The notes under the pieces are model-generated. The model had not been told where the DNA came from, made no database searches, and worked only from the letters and a program-made list of their open reading frames with translations. From positions 372,001-436,000 of the forward strand of contig CAWHVG010000001.1 in assembly GCA_963832725.1 (NCBI GenBank): a stretch of DNA of 64,000 bases, written 5' to 3'. Positions within the stretch are counted from its first letter, which is position 1. Each line of letters begins with the position of its first letter. The stretch is from JAEZBP01 sp963832725 (lineage in GTDB: Bacteria > Myxococcota_A > Polyangia > Polyangiales > Sandaracinaceae). The position numbers and the translations under genes are program-made. This document shows, piece after piece, positions 28,947-38,655 of the stretch.

Positions 28947-29210
28947 TCAGCTCGCCTCACCCGCCAGGATGCGGTCGAGCTCGCCCTGCCGATCCAGCGC
29001 GTCGACGTCCGTGAACCCGCCGTAGGATCGCTCGTCGATGAAGACCTGCGGGACGGTGTGCTGGCCCGTGGCCTCCCGCAGCCATGCACGCCGTGCGGAA
29101 TCTCCGCTGACGTCCACTTCGTCGTAGGTGACGCCCTTCCGGTCGAAGAGCGCCTTCACGGCGAAGCAGAACGGGCAGGTTCGGGTGGTGTAGATGCGCA
29201 CGTCGGCCAT
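28947..29210 (-). CDS. grxC: Glutaredoxin
   Basis: Standard-length glutaredoxin (87 residues) with the active site TTRTCPFCFAVKALFDR (Cys12-Pro-Phe-Cys15), the cis-Pro block QHTVPQVFIDERSYGGFTDV and the C-terminal helix. It reduces disulfides and mixed disulfides using glutathione. The redox dyad CPFC is slightly different from the common CPYC. It stands between the lipoprotein gene (convergent) and the metallopeptidase gene. Confidence 0.93.
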   Translation of the reverse strand: MADVRIYTTRTCPFCFAVKALFDRKGVTYDEVDVSGDSARRAWLREATGQHTVPQVFIDERSYGGFTDVDALDRQGELDRILAGEAS

Positions 29211-29331
29211 GGGTTGCTCCCGCGACAGAGGTAGAGCACGCGATGGCTCGTGGCCACCCCCCGCGGCATTCCGCCGCGCTCTTCGAGCCCTGGCGGACGC
29301 CCCGAGCCCCTCGCCGCGAGAATCGAAGGGC

Positions 29332-31582
29332 TCAGCGGCGCCGGCGAGCGGCGAGCCAGCCGAGCAGCCCGGCGGCGATCCCGAGCGCCGGCAGACTCGC
29401 TCCGGGTCGACCGCCGGCTCGGCAAGAACAACCCCCGCCGCTCGGCTGGTAGACCGCCGAGAGCGGCGGTCCGGCGTCGGTCCCGGCGTCGGCTGCCCCC
29501 GCGTCGGGCATCGTCTGCGTCCCTGCGTCCGGCTCACCGCAGGGCTCGTCGCGACCGCTCCTCTCGAGCTCGGCCGAGACCGAAAAGAGGCTGGCACCCG
29601 CCGACGAGAGGTCCTCCGTCAGCACGGCGAGGTAGAGCGTCTCGCAGCGCGGCAAGGGTGGATCGGAGGCGCGGTCAATCAGCGCGTGGCCGTGCACGTC
29701 GAGCCGGAGATCAATCGGAGCGACCAGCGGAGGGCGCCGGGCCGGGGCGAAGCGGGGCGGCCGGCCGGTGCGCCCGTAGACGTGATAGTGGCCGTTGCCG
29801 CCCATCGAGGTGACCGAGATCCGCAGCGAGAGCGCATCGGCGGGGATGTCGATCTCGTAGTGGACCGGCGCGATCGCGCCGCCGAGGCTGCCGGTGATCA
29901 TCGGATCGCCCGTGTACCCCTCGCGGGTGGTGCCGTCATCGAGCGCGACGACCCGGACGCAGCCCGGCAGACCGCGAGCCTGCACCGCGCTCTCGACCGT
30001 GCTCATCGCGTCGGCGTCCAACGCGCCGCTCGTCGCCATCGACGAAGCGGTGGCGAGGAGCGCGTCGCCGCCTTCGGCGAGACTGGGCGTCGTCCCGAGG
30101 GAGGTCAGCGTCGCGAACATCAACGCGTCCGCCGTCTCGGCGCCGAGCGCCTGCCGCAGATCCCAGCCCAGGCCCGACCAGATGCGGCCGTCGAAGTGCG
30201 GCTCGCCGACCAGATCGTCCGGGCAGCGCAGCGTGTTGTCGAGCCTTCGCAGCGCGCCCTCCCCGGCCGCGCCGTCGCTCATCAGGTACTCGGCGAGCAG
30301 GGGATCGCCCTGCAGCGTGGCCGCGAAGTAGTCCGCCGTGCCTTCGTTGATCGCGCTGGGCTCGTAGTAGAGGCCGAGAATCGTCGAGCACGAAGCTCTG
30401 CAACCCAACCGTGCCGTCGACCACCGAGTGGGTGGTCTCGTGATAGATGATGTCGGCGTCGTACGAGAAGTCGTTCATCGCCCCCTGCCCGAAGAAGATG
30501 TAGCCGCAGTCGCTTCCGGAGCCGGGCGAGTAGGCGGCGTTCTCGTAGGGGGTGTTCGGCTGCTCGGCGTAGTTCACGTACGCGTGCATCAACGTGTGGC
30601 CGTCGCAGGTCCAGGTGAAACCGTGGGTCTCGCGGAAGTACTGAGCGACCCGGTTGAGGTGGTAGTAGGCCTGCACCTCGGCGAATGGATCGGTGAAGCT
30701 CGGCTCCTCCGGCTCGTAGAGGAAGTTCCCGTCCGCGTCGGCGGTGGCGAACGCCGTCGGGTCACAGCCGTTGGTGCCCGCGTTGCAGTCCTCGACCCGG
30801 AAGTAGCGCCCCGTCGTGTACCGGGCGCTGGTCAAGAACGAGAGATCGACGTCGGTGGTCATGTCGTCGTCGGTGACGGGGTTGTTCGCGAAGACGCGGC
30901 CCATCGCGTCTTCGAGAAGCGAGCGAGAGAGGAGAACGGCGCCGTCGCGCGCGTCGACGATCACCCGCCAGCGCTGGCTCAAGAGACGTCCGGCCACGTC
31001 GACGCGCCAGACCGGGACGAGGGCGCCGCCCAGCGCGAGAGCGGCAGGCTGCGCGTCCATCACCCGAACGGCGCCGGTCCGCGCGATGGCTGCTCGCTCG
31101 GCCGCGGCCCGACCGACCCGGCGGGCCGAAGCGGACGGGGGCATCGCCGCGCCGCTCACCGCGACGTAGTCGAGCGCGCCGCCGGGCGCGAAGCGGACCA
31201 CCACCGAGGCGCCGAGGACGTCCCCGCCCAACGCCACGAGCGCGAAGCGGACGACGGTGAAGCCGTGCGATTCGACCACGCGCTCGAGCCGGAGCGACGG
31301 CACCCGAGCGATGGCCAGGCTGCCGCGATACGCGTCGAGGAAACGCGCCGCTTCGTCGGCCGGCGAGCTGCCGGCCGGGTGCATGCCGAGGCCCCACGCG
31401 CGCTGCACCCGTCCGTCGTCCGCGAACACGAAGTGCGCGCCGGATGACGCGGCATGAGTCAGCGACGAAGGCGCTCGAAGAGGACCGCCGCCGCCCGGCG
31501 TCGTCTGCGCCAGAGCGGGCGCGGTCACCGCCATCGCGGCGAGGAGCGTGAGCAAGAACCGTCGTTCGATCATCGCGCGCAT
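29332..31582 (-). CDS. Secreted fungalysin/thermolysin-like zinc metallopeptidase with MYXO-CTERM tail, frame broken
   Basis: Signal peptide RRFLLTLLAAMAVTAPALAQ, an FTP-like propeptide (residues about 60-220) and a catalytic region with DIIYHETTHSVVDGTVG, whose HETTH (near 381-385) is the zinc site, and the downstream glutamate in INEGTADYFAATLQG. The C-terminus is a MYXO-CTERM sorting tail: SGGGCSC, a hydrophobic stretch and ARRRR. The frame is broken at GAATC on the plus strand (30378-30382); taking out one base restores SFVLDDLGLYYEPSAINEG. Before and after the break each part has clear family features, so both belong to one gene. A real break would separate the HETTH from its third ligand and the sorting tail. 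Confidence 0.85.
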
Positions 31583-31740
31583 GCCCGTCCCGGAAAGAAA
31601 GACGACGAATGCTACACGAGGCCCGCGGTCGATTCATGGCCTGGGCGCGCTGGCGACTCGACTCCCACACGTTCCGAGGCGTCGGAGGGCGCGAGCGCAG
31701 AGCATCGACATCGAGCGGGACCGAGCCGTACCCTCGACGT

Positions 31741-32212
31741 GTGTCCCGCTTCGCCGCCACCTGCCTCGCCGCGCTGATTCTGCCTGAGCGCCACGAACGT
31801 GCACGCGCAGACGGCTCCGCGCGACGACGATTCCGAACGCGCCGAGGAGGCCCGCCGCCGCGCTCGCCGGGACGTGCCGACGATCGCCACCGGAGGCGCG
31901 ATCTGGCTCGCCGGCTACCTCGCGAGCATCGCGACCGCGGCGGGGCTCTGGATCGACGCGGGCACCGACCCGCACGATCTGCATCGGGATCTCTTGGGCG
32001 CCAGCTTCATCCCGGTCGCGGGCCCGTGGGTGCAGCTCGGGGTCGACGTCGACGACGGCCGCCGCGCCTACTGGGCGGCCCTCGGCGTCGCGCAGCTCGC
32101 AGGGATCGTCCTCGTGGGCATCGGCCACTTCATCGGCCACCCCGATGGGCCACCGGTGGCTCTCGTCCCCCTCGACGGCGGCGCCGCGATCTGGTCGGGC
32201 GGCACGTTCTGA
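31741..32212 (+). CDS. Exported membrane protein of unknown function, frame broken in signal peptide
   Basis: GTG 31741 begins VSRFAATCLAALI; after correction of GATTC at 31776-31780 to GATC the reading continues CLSATNVHAQTAPRDDDSER, a full signal peptide ending VHA. The uncorrected frame loses this. The mature part has two or three hydrophobic segments (IWLAGYLASIATAAGLWIDA, LGVAQLAGIVLVGIGHFIG) and ends ALVPLDGGAAIWSGGTF. About 157 residues. The family was not recognised. It is convergent with envC. Confidence 0.65.
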
Positions 32213-32242
32213 GCGGGCGTTCGCGGAGAGTTCGGCCGCCCT

Positions 32243-33187
32243 TCAGATGCCGAGCCAGGCGCGGGCGGAGAGCGGGCGGGTGCCGCGGCGAACCTGGAAG
32301 AAGACCGGGTCGGCGCCCGTCGTCCCGAGCGCGCTCGCGGCGGCGACCTGCTGGCCCACGTGGACCGCGACCGCGCCGAGACCGCCGTACACCGTGTAGA
32401 AGCCGCCCTCGTGCTCCACGATGACGAGCTGGCCGTAGGCCGGATGCGGGGCTGCGTAGGCCACGCGGCCTCCCGCGACGGCGCGCACGCTGGCTCCCGG
32501 CGAGGCGGCGAGCGCGACGCCGGCGCCCCCCTCCCGCTCGGCATCCGTGAGGCGCGCGCTCCCGCCGATCGGCATGGGCAGGCGCCCCTGCAGCTCCGCG
32601 AAGGGAGGCCCGATCGGCGCTCCGTCCACCACGCGAATGCCGAAGGCGTCACTCCAGGGCGCCGCCGCCTCCGGGCTCGGGCTCGGGGTCACCCCCGCCC
32701 AGAGACCGATGGACGCACGCTCGAGCGCGTCGCGTCGCTCGTTCAGCGCGCTCACGGCCTGCTCCGCCCGCTCGGCCTCCGCGGCCAGCCGCGCCGTCTG
32801 GTCGCGCAACGCCGCGAGGCGTCGGCGGAGCGATCGGAGGGCCTCCACGTCGTGGGCGAGCATGCGACTGAGCCGCTCGATGCGCGACTGATGCCTGAGC
32901 AGCGCGTCGAAGCCCCCCGCGAGGGGCAGCATGCCCGCGCGCCGGAGGCGGTAGAGCCCCGACACGCGCGTGCGGACGCGGCGCTGGGCCGCATCCCGCT
33001 GAGCCACCAGCCCCTCGATCTCGGTGCGCACGCAATCCCGGCGCGCGACCGCGGCGTCGAGCTCGTTCGCGGCGCGGGCGATCTCGGCGTCGACGCCCTC
33101 GAGCGTCGGGAGCTGAGCGATCGCCGGGCGGGCCAGCAGCGCTGTCGCGATGGTGAGAGCGATGGCGAGCGTCATCGAAGCGCGCAT
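32243..33187 (-). CDS. envC: EnvC-like murein hydrolase activator
   Basis: A 314-residue secreted protein: signal peptide (MTLAIALTIATALLARPAIA), a long coiled coil (residues about 30-165, rich in Ala, Arg, Glu and Leu), and a C-terminal LytM/M23-like domain (GGSARLTDAEREGGAGVALA, SVRAVAGGRVAYAAPHPAYG, QLVIVEHEGGFYTVYGG). The catalytic His pairs of active M23 peptidases are not evident (YGGLGAVAVHVG instead), as in EnvC. In Escherichia coli, EnvC is driven by FtsEX to activate amidases at the septum. Here the gene is directly downstream of ftsE-ftsX, with one base between the stop of envC's neighbour and its own start, so the role is the same by context. Confidence 0.85.
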   Translation of the reverse strand: MRASMTLAIALTIATALLARPAIAQLPTLEGVDAEIARAANELDAAVARRDCVRTEIEGLVAQRDAAQRRVRTRVSGLYRLRRAGMLPLAGGFDALLRHQSRIERLSRMLAHDVEALRSLRRRLAALRDQTARLAAEAERAEQAVSALNERRDALERASIGLWAGVTPSPSPEAAAPWSDAFGIRVVDGAPIGPPFAELQGRLPMPIGGSARLTDAEREGGAGVALAASPGASVRAVAGGRVAYAAPHPAYGQLVIVEHEGGFYTVYGGLGAVAVHVGQQVAAASALGTTGADPVFFQVRRGTRPLSARAWLGI

Positions 33188-33188
33188 C

Positions 33189-34069
33189 TCACACCGTCAG
33201 GTAGCGGCGGACCGAGATCGCGCTGCCGGCCGCGCCGAGCAGCGCCCCTCCGAAGACCAACGCGAGCCCGAGCGCCGGGTGCAGAAAGACGGTCCGCACA
33301 CCGGCCAGCGCGGCGACCGTGGCGTCGAGGTGCTCGCGCACCGCCGAGAACACGAGGAAGAGCAAGACCAGCGCGAGGAGCGCCGACACCAGCCCCTGCA
33401 CCGCGCCCTCCACCAGGAAAGGCCCGCGCACGAACCCGTCGCTGGCCCCGCAGAGCTTGAGCACCTCAATCTCGTCGCGCCGGCCGGCGATGGCCAGGCG
33501 GATGGTGCTGCCGACCACGAAGAGGACGCAGAGGAGGACGAGCACCGCCAGCCCGCTCGAGGCGACGCGGCCGGTGGCCAAGAATCGTCGAGGCGGCTGA
33601 ACCAGCCCTGGTAGGTCTCGACGTCCTCGACCGCGCCGAAGCGCTTCACGCGCTCGGCGATCGCGCCGAGCCGCGCGGCGCCGCTACCGCCCGCGAGGTC
33701 CACCTCCAGCGAGGCCGGGAAGACGTCGGCCGGCAAGCTCGCCAGCGCGGGATCGATGTCCGCGTCGTGCACGAACTGCTCGCGCGCCGCCGCCGAGGTG
33801 AGGTGCTCGACGCCGCGGACCTCGGGCAACGCTTCGAGCGTGAGCCGGAGCCGCTCGACGTCGGACTCTCCGGCCCCGTCGCGCAGGTACACGCTCATCC
33901 GGGCCCCGCGCCCCAGGGCGCTCGCCACCGTCGAGAGGTTGGCGAGCCCCCACAGCGCCGTGGCGAGACAGAGGAAGGCCACCGTCAGGCTGGCCACGGC
34001 GACGAAGTGCAAGCGCGCGTCTTCTCGCATCGCGCGCCCCGCTCGGGTCATCACGGTCCTGAAATACAT
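33189..34069 (-). CDS. ftsX: Cell division protein FtsX, frame broken
   Basis: ABC-transporter-like membrane subunit that couples FtsE to EnvC. Residues 1-60 hold the first membrane segment (HFVAVASLTVAFLCLATALW), followed by the periplasmic loop (SVYLRDGAGESDVERL, EQFVHDADIDPALASLPADV, PASLEVDL). The frame then changes at GAATC (33582-33586 on the plus strand); one base must be added, e.g. GATCTC or GATTTC, to give RLDDLLATGRVASSG and the last three membrane segments (LAVLVLLCVLFVVGSTIRLA, RRDEIEVLKLCGASDGFVRG). ATG 34069 is the start. It starts 13 bases after the stop of ftsE, and envC follows. Confidence 0.88.
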
Positions 34070-34082
34070 CCCGCGGCTCCTC

Positions 34083-34889
34083 TCACGCGCTCCGGCGGTC
34101 GGACCAGCTCGACAGCCCGCGCCGTGCCTCCACCGCGCGCCCCTCGTCGATGTAGACGATGCGGTGATTGCGGGCCTCGAGGAGCGCGTGGTCGTGGGTC
34201 GCGAAGAGCACCGTGGTGCCCGTCTCGTGGATCTCTTCGAAGAGGGTGAGGATGTCGAGCGCGAGCGTCGGGTCGAGGTTGCCCGTCGGCTCGTCCGCCA
34301 AGAGCAGCGCCGGCTCGGCGACGATGGCGCGGGCCACCGCCACGCGCTGCTGCTCACCGCCGGAGAGGCTGCCGGTCAGCTCTTCGCCGCGCCCGGCCAA
34401 CCCCACCCGCTCGAGCGCCTCCGCCACCCGGCTGCGCACCAGGCGACTGGGCATCGAGAGGATCTCCAGCGCCACCGCGACGTTCTCGAAGACGGTCCAG
34501 TGGGGGATGATCTTGAAGTCCTGGAAGACCACGCCGAGGTTGCGGCGGAGGTAGGGCACCGACTTCGACGTGAGGCGGGCGATGTCGCGGCCGCAGAAGA
34601 GGATGCGCCCCTCGTCGACCGTCTGCGCGCGGTAGATGAGCGAGAGGAGCGTGCTCTTCCCCGCCCCGCTCGGGCCCGTGATGAACACGAACTCACCCCG
34701 CTCGACCGTGAGGTTCACGCCGCGCAGCGTGGGCTGGTCGGCCCGGAAGTACTTGTAGACATCCTCGAAGACGAGGATCGGCCTGTTGGCGGCGTTCGCG
34801 TGGGCCTGATTGCCCGCGCGGAAGAACGCGAACGGCCGCACCACCCTCGCTCCTGCGCCACGCGACTTGCCCAGCTCCGAGATCGCCAT
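34083..34889 (-). CDS. ftsE: Cell division ATP-binding protein FtsE
   Basis: Cytoplasmic ATPase of the FtsEX complex. The ABC motifs are intact: Walker A GPSGAGKSTLL, Q-loop region VVFQDFKIIP, signature LSGGEQQRVAVARAI, Walker B ALLLADEPTGNLDP, H-loop ATHDHALLEA. The protein starts with about 40 residues (AISELGKSRGAGARVVRPFA) before ILVFEDVYKYF, which is longer than usual; a GTG start in that stretch could be the true one. No strong ribosome site precedes ATG 34889. First gene of the ftsE-ftsX-envC operon. Confidence 0.93.
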   Translation of the reverse strand: MAISELGKSRGAGARVVRPFAFFRAGNQAHANAANRPILVFEDVYKYFRADQPTLRGVNLTVERGEFVFITGPSGAGKSTLLSLIYRAQTVDEGRILFCGRDIARLTSKSVPYLRRNLGVVFQDFKIIPHWTVFENVAVALEILSMPSRLVRSRVAEALERVGLAGRGEELTGSLSGGEQQRVAVARAIVAEPALLLADEPTGNLDPTLALDILTLFEEIHETGTTVLFATHDHALLEARNHRIVYIDEGRAVEARRGLSSWSDRRSA

Positions 34890-35038
34890 GGGATTCGGGT
34901 ACCCTGGATGCCGCCGCGGACGCAAAAAAACGGCGCGCCGGGCCAAAGGGGATCCCTCGCCGAATCACCGTGCGTGGGTCATCACGGCGACGGAGACACC
35001 ACGATGGGCCCGAACCGACGGGCGAGCTGCGACGAGCG

Positions 35039-36256
35039 TCAGCGCGGGACGACGGTCGAGCCGGTCAGGCGCTCGACGGTCGCCACCGCGTCGGCCCAGG
35101 TGGGGCCCGCGGGCGCGGGAGCGTCCAGCCACCCATAGAGGTCGGGATCGGCGGCCCAAGGCTCGCCGTAGACGCGTGCCAGGAGCCGCTCGGCGCGCTT
35201 GGCGTGAGGGCTGAACCCCCAGATGGCCTCCTGGCTGACGTCGTCGAGGTCGGCGTAGTAGCGCCACACGAAGAAGCCCGTGAACCACGGCTCCGAGAGG
35301 AACGCGCGGAAGCTCGCCAGGAGCGCGCGCGCCTGCTCGGCCTCGTCGATGACGACGTCGTGCATGTCGTCGGGCCAGAGCCACGGCTCCACGGCCGCGT
35401 CGCGCCGGGTGGTGTAGCCGACCTCGACGAAGACGACGGGCATCTCCAGCACCTCGGCCAGCTCGGCCACCGAATCGCGCGACTCGACCGCGCCGGCCAC
35501 GTACTCGTCGAACGAGGCGCCCTCGTGCTCGGCGAGCGGATAGAAGGCGTTGATGCCGACGAGATCGAGCTGATCCCAGAAGAGCACGCTCTCCGCCTCG
35601 TCCCAGTTCGCGCTGTAGGTCAGCAAGCCGGGGAAGACGCCGCGCACGTCTGCGATCAGCGCCCGCCAAGCGCCACCGAAGCGCCCTGACCAGCTCTTGC
35701 ACTCGACGCCGATCGAGAACGCGTCGGCGCCCGCGGCCGCCGCCTCCTCCGCCCACGTCGTCACGAAGCGCCGGTAGGAGTCTTGGTAGGCGGCCCAGCC
35801 TTCGGGGCTGCCCGGATCGATCTCGCCCCGCCAGCCGCCGGTCTCGACCCAGAGGTGCGGGATGACGAGCACGCGCATCCCCCGGGCATGCGCCTGGGCG
35901 ACCATGGCGCGCACGGCCCGACGGTTCTCCTCGAACGGGGCCTCGAACTCGAGATCGATCTCGGTGCTCGCGAGATCCCAGATCCGGCCGAAGGGCGTGA
36001 TGGAGATCCAGTTGACGCCGCGGCGCGACAGGAAGTCCAGGAGGGCAGCGCTCGACTCGCTGCCGTAGCCGCGCCCGGGAAAGAGGCTGCTCTCGATGGG
36101 GCCGACGGTCACCCCGCGGATGCCCTCGTACCCCGCGTCTCGCCATCCCTCGGCGCCCGGTGGCAGCCGATCCCACGCGCGCGCAGGGGCGGCGGTGGAG
36201 ACCGCGAGCGCACAGAGGAGCGCACCGGCCGAGGCGCGGTAGCGGGAGCTCTTCAT
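35039..36256 (-). CDS. Secreted glycoside hydrolase, GH113-like TIM barrel
   Basis: About 405 residues starting MKSSRYRASAGALLCALAVS with an Ala-rich signal peptide. The barrel blocks are ESSAALLDFLSRRGVNWISI, ARGMRVLVIPHLWVETGGWR, DAFSIGVECKSWS (with a likely acid/base Glu), LDLVGINAFYPLAEHE, EMPVVFVEVGYTTRRDA (with a likely nucleophile Glu) and WFTGFFVWRYYAD. These resemble glycoside hydrolase family 113 (beta-mannanase-like). Substrate is not established. The frame starts at ATG 36277; the methionine 7 residues in is preferred as the start of the signal peptide. Confidence 0.8.
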   Translation of the reverse strand: MKSSRYRASAGALLCALAVSTAAPARAWDRLPPGAEGWRDAGYEGIRGVTVGPIESSLFPGRGYGSESSAALLDFLSRRGVNWISITPFGRIWDLASTEIDLEFEAPFEENRRAVRAMVAQAHARGMRVLVIPHLWVETGGWRGEIDPGSPEGWAAYQDSYRRFVTTWAEEAAAAGADAFSIGVECKSWSGRFGGAWRALIADVRGVFPGLLTYSANWDEAESVLFWDQLDLVGINAFYPLAEHEGASFDEYVAGAVESRDSVAELAEVLEMPVVFVEVGYTTRRDAAVEPWLWPDDMHDVVIDEAEQARALLASFRAFLSEPWFTGFFVWRYYADLDDVSQEAIWGFSPHAKRAERLLARVYGEPWAADPDLYGWLDAPAPAGPTWADAVATVERLTGSTVVPR

Positions 36257-36350
36257 CTCACTGTCGGGCGCAGTCATTCCGAAGCGACGGCTCGGGACAC
36301 GGGCGCCGCCGAGCCCGTCCGTTCGCGTCGGCCCGTCCGCTTCGCGCGCC

Positions 36351-38648
36351 TCAGTGAGGCAAGAAGACGGAGAGGATGGTGTAGTCGGACGTGTCGGAGC
36401 TCGAGCTCTCGACCTGCAGAGAGTAGGTGCCGGGATCGAGCGTTGCGTTGAGGGTCGCCCCGCCAGTGCCGCCGCCGCTGATGCAGCTCAGCTCGCTGCC
36501 GCCACCACAAGCATCGGTCAGGGTCAGGTAGAAGGTCGTGCCCGACGAATCGGCGTCCGCCACGTTGATGGTGATGTCACTCGTCGCAGTCAACGTGAAG
36601 GTGTAGAAGGCGTCCGGCATCGATCCGGACGCGCAGCTCCCGCCCGGCGCATCGTCTTCGAACCCGATCGTGGTGTCGGTCCGGCGCGTGAGGCTGTCGA
36701 GCACGATGGCGCCCGAGCAGCGATCGTTCGGCGGGATGGGCGTGGGGTCGCGGGTCTCGAGGCTCGCCATGAGCGTGCCCGACCTGTCGGAGGTCGACGC
36801 GGTCACGTAGTACGTGCCAGCCGGCAGGCTCCGCCACGACTGCGCGACGGTGCCGCTGCCGCTCCAGCAACGCAGCGAGGAGGTACCGTCACCGCACGTC
36901 CCCTCGAGCGACGCGTAGTAGGTGCTCCAGGTGGTGCTGTTGGCGGTCGTGACGGTCACGTCCCGCATCGCGTCGAGCGTGAACACGAAGTTCGCGTCGA
37001 GGTAGCCCGTCGACGAGCCACCGCAGCGGGTGCCCGAGTCGAAGTCGAGGGTGGAGATGTCCACGCTGCCGCTGCCGCCGGCTCCCACCGTGCGCTCCGA
37101 GATGTCGATCGGGGTCGAGCACGCGTCGCCGGGGTTGCGCGGCACGGGATCGGTGATGACCGCGTGCAGGTTCCACATGGGAACGCCGGAGTCGTCGGTC
37201 TCGATGATCACGTAGTAGGTGCCGGGCTCGAGCTCGCGTTGCCGGACCTCCGCCGAGCCGCCCCAGGTGCCGGTCTCGCAGCGGAGCTCGGAGCCGGCGC
37301 TGGCGCAGTCGGTGGTCAGCGAGAGATAGGTGGTCGCCGACGTGCCGGAGGTCGCCGTGAGCGTGATGTCCTTCGGCGCGTCCAGCGTGAACTGGTAGAC
37401 CGCGTCGCTCCGTCCCGCGGCGCTGCACGTCGGGGTGTAGTCGTCACCCACCTCCACGAACATGCCCGTGACCATGGTGTCGATGCCGCCGGACGAGGTG
37501 TCGCAGGCCGCGTGGGTCGGGTCGCAGAGGTCCTCGGTGCCCATGTCGCAGATGTCGACCGGCGGGATCGGCGTGGGCGGGCCGAGGCGAAGGGTCAGAT
37601 CGAACGCGGCGCCGGGCGAAGGCGACTGCACGATGATCGCGTAGTCTCCGGCGGGCAGGCTGCGCCGCAGGAAGGCCGGCGGGCTCGACACGCTGCACTT
37701 GTCGTCCGGGCCGACCGCGCACTGATCCCAGGGGCGGAGCGCGACGCCGGTCCCGCTGCCGCCGCCGGCGATGGTGACGGTCACGTCCTGCTCTTCGGTG
37801 AGCGTGAAGTGGAAGACCGCGTCGGGCCCGCTGCCGCGGCACTCGAGCGTGTAGTCACCGGCGAGGCTGGCGGTGGAGCCCGAGTAGGTTCCCGCCCCCA
37901 TCAGCATGACGGCCGAGTCGCAGGTGTCGTTCGTCGGAACGCAGTCCGGGTCGTTGTAGTCCCGCATCCCGTCGCAGTCGTCGTCGCGGCGGTTGTCGCA
38001 GATCTCCACCGCGCCCGGGTGGATGTCGACGCCGTAGCGGGGGTCGTCGTCGCAATCCAGCCCGCCGCAGTGTCCGTCCACGTAGCCGTCGCCGTCGAGG
38101 TCGCGCGGCGTGAACACACAGCCCATCGTCGAATCGCAGGCGTCGACCGTGCACGAGTTGTCGTCGTTGCAGTAGGGCGGAGTGCCCGGCCCGCAGCCGG
38201 TGCGCAGATCGCAGAGCTCGGTGCCGTTGCAGGCGTCCCCGTCGCTGCACATCGCGTGGCGCGGGTCGTGGAAGCAGCGGTTGGCCTCCTCGAGGCACGA
38301 GTCGGCCGTGCAGTCGACGGCGTCGGGACAGGGATCGTCCCCCGCCACGCAGGCGCCGCCCTGACAGGCCTCCGCACCGTTGCAGTAGCAGCCGTCGTCG
38401 CAGTCGGTGTCGCCGGTGCAGCTCTGACCGATCGTGGCGCCCATGCCCTCGGGGGTGCAGGTCTCGATCACGGGGAGCGGGAGGCTGCCGTCGGGGCTCG
38501 TCGTGCCGGCGTCCGTCGAGGCGTCCGTTCGGGGCCCTCCGTCAGGCGGGTTCACGACCGTCATCGTCGTGCAACCGAGGACTCCGCCGCTGAACAGCGC
38601 CGCCGCGCACACGAGCGCGCAGCCCTTCGTCATGGCCAAGCTGTTCAT
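36351..38648 (-). CDS. Large Cys-rich lipoprotein with metal-binding-motif repeats and PPC-like domains
   Basis: Lipoprotein signal (MNSLAMTKGCALVCAAALFS...VLGC) and an Asp/Thr-rich linker with PDG repeats. Residues about 60-235 are Cys-rich with TDCDDGCYCNGAEACQGGAC, NGTELCDLRTGC and MopE-like metal-binding blocks (DLDGDGYVDGHCGGLDCDDD, DNRRDDDCDGMRDYND). The rest is four or so beta-sandwich repeats of about 120 residues, each with a block like DAVFHFTLTEEQDVTVTIAG and later SLPAGDYAIIVQS or LEPGTYYVIIETD, typical of bacterial pre-peptidase C-terminal domains. Likely a cell-surface protein. GAGG lies just before the ATG. The next gene downstream on the DNA (38656) is a paralog 8 bases upstream in transcription order. 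Confidence 0.85.
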   Translation of the reverse strand: MNSLAMTKGCALVCAAALFSGGVLGCTTMTVVNPPDGGPRTDASTDAGTTSPDGSLPLPVIETCTPEGMGATIGQSCTGDTDCDDGCYCNGAEACQGGACVAGDDPCPDAVDCTADSCLEEANRCFHDPRHAMCSDGDACNGTELCDLRTGCGPGTPPYCNDDNSCTVDACDSTMGCVFTPRDLDGDGYVDGHCGGLDCDDDPRYGVDIHPGAVEICDNRRDDDCDGMRDYNDPDCVPTNDTCDSAVMLMGAGTYSGSTASLAGDYTLECRGSGPDAVFHFTLTEEQDVTVTIAGGGSGTGVALRPWDQCAVGPDDKCSVSSPPAFLRRSLPAGDYAIIVQSPSPGAAFDLTLRLGPPTPIPPVDICDMGTEDLCDPTHAACDTSSGGIDTMVTGMFVEVGDDYTPTCSAAGRSDAVYQFTLDAPKDITLTATSGTSATTYLSLTTDCASAGSELRCETGTWGGSAEVRQRELEPGTYYVIIETDDSGVPMWNLHAVITDPVPRNPGDACSTPIDISERTVGAGGSGSVDISTLDFDSGTRCGGSSTGYLDANFVFTLDAMRDVTVTTANSTTWSTYYASLEGTCGDGTSSLRCWSGSGTVAQSWRSLPAGTYYVTASTSDRSGTLMASLETRDPTPIPPNDRCSGAIVLDSLTRRTDTTIGFEDDAPGGSCASGSMPDAFYTFTLTATSDITINVADADSSGTTFYLTLTDACGGGSELSCISGGGTGGATLNATLDPGTYSLQVESSSSDTSDYTILSVFLPH

Positions 38649-38655
38649 CGAAACC

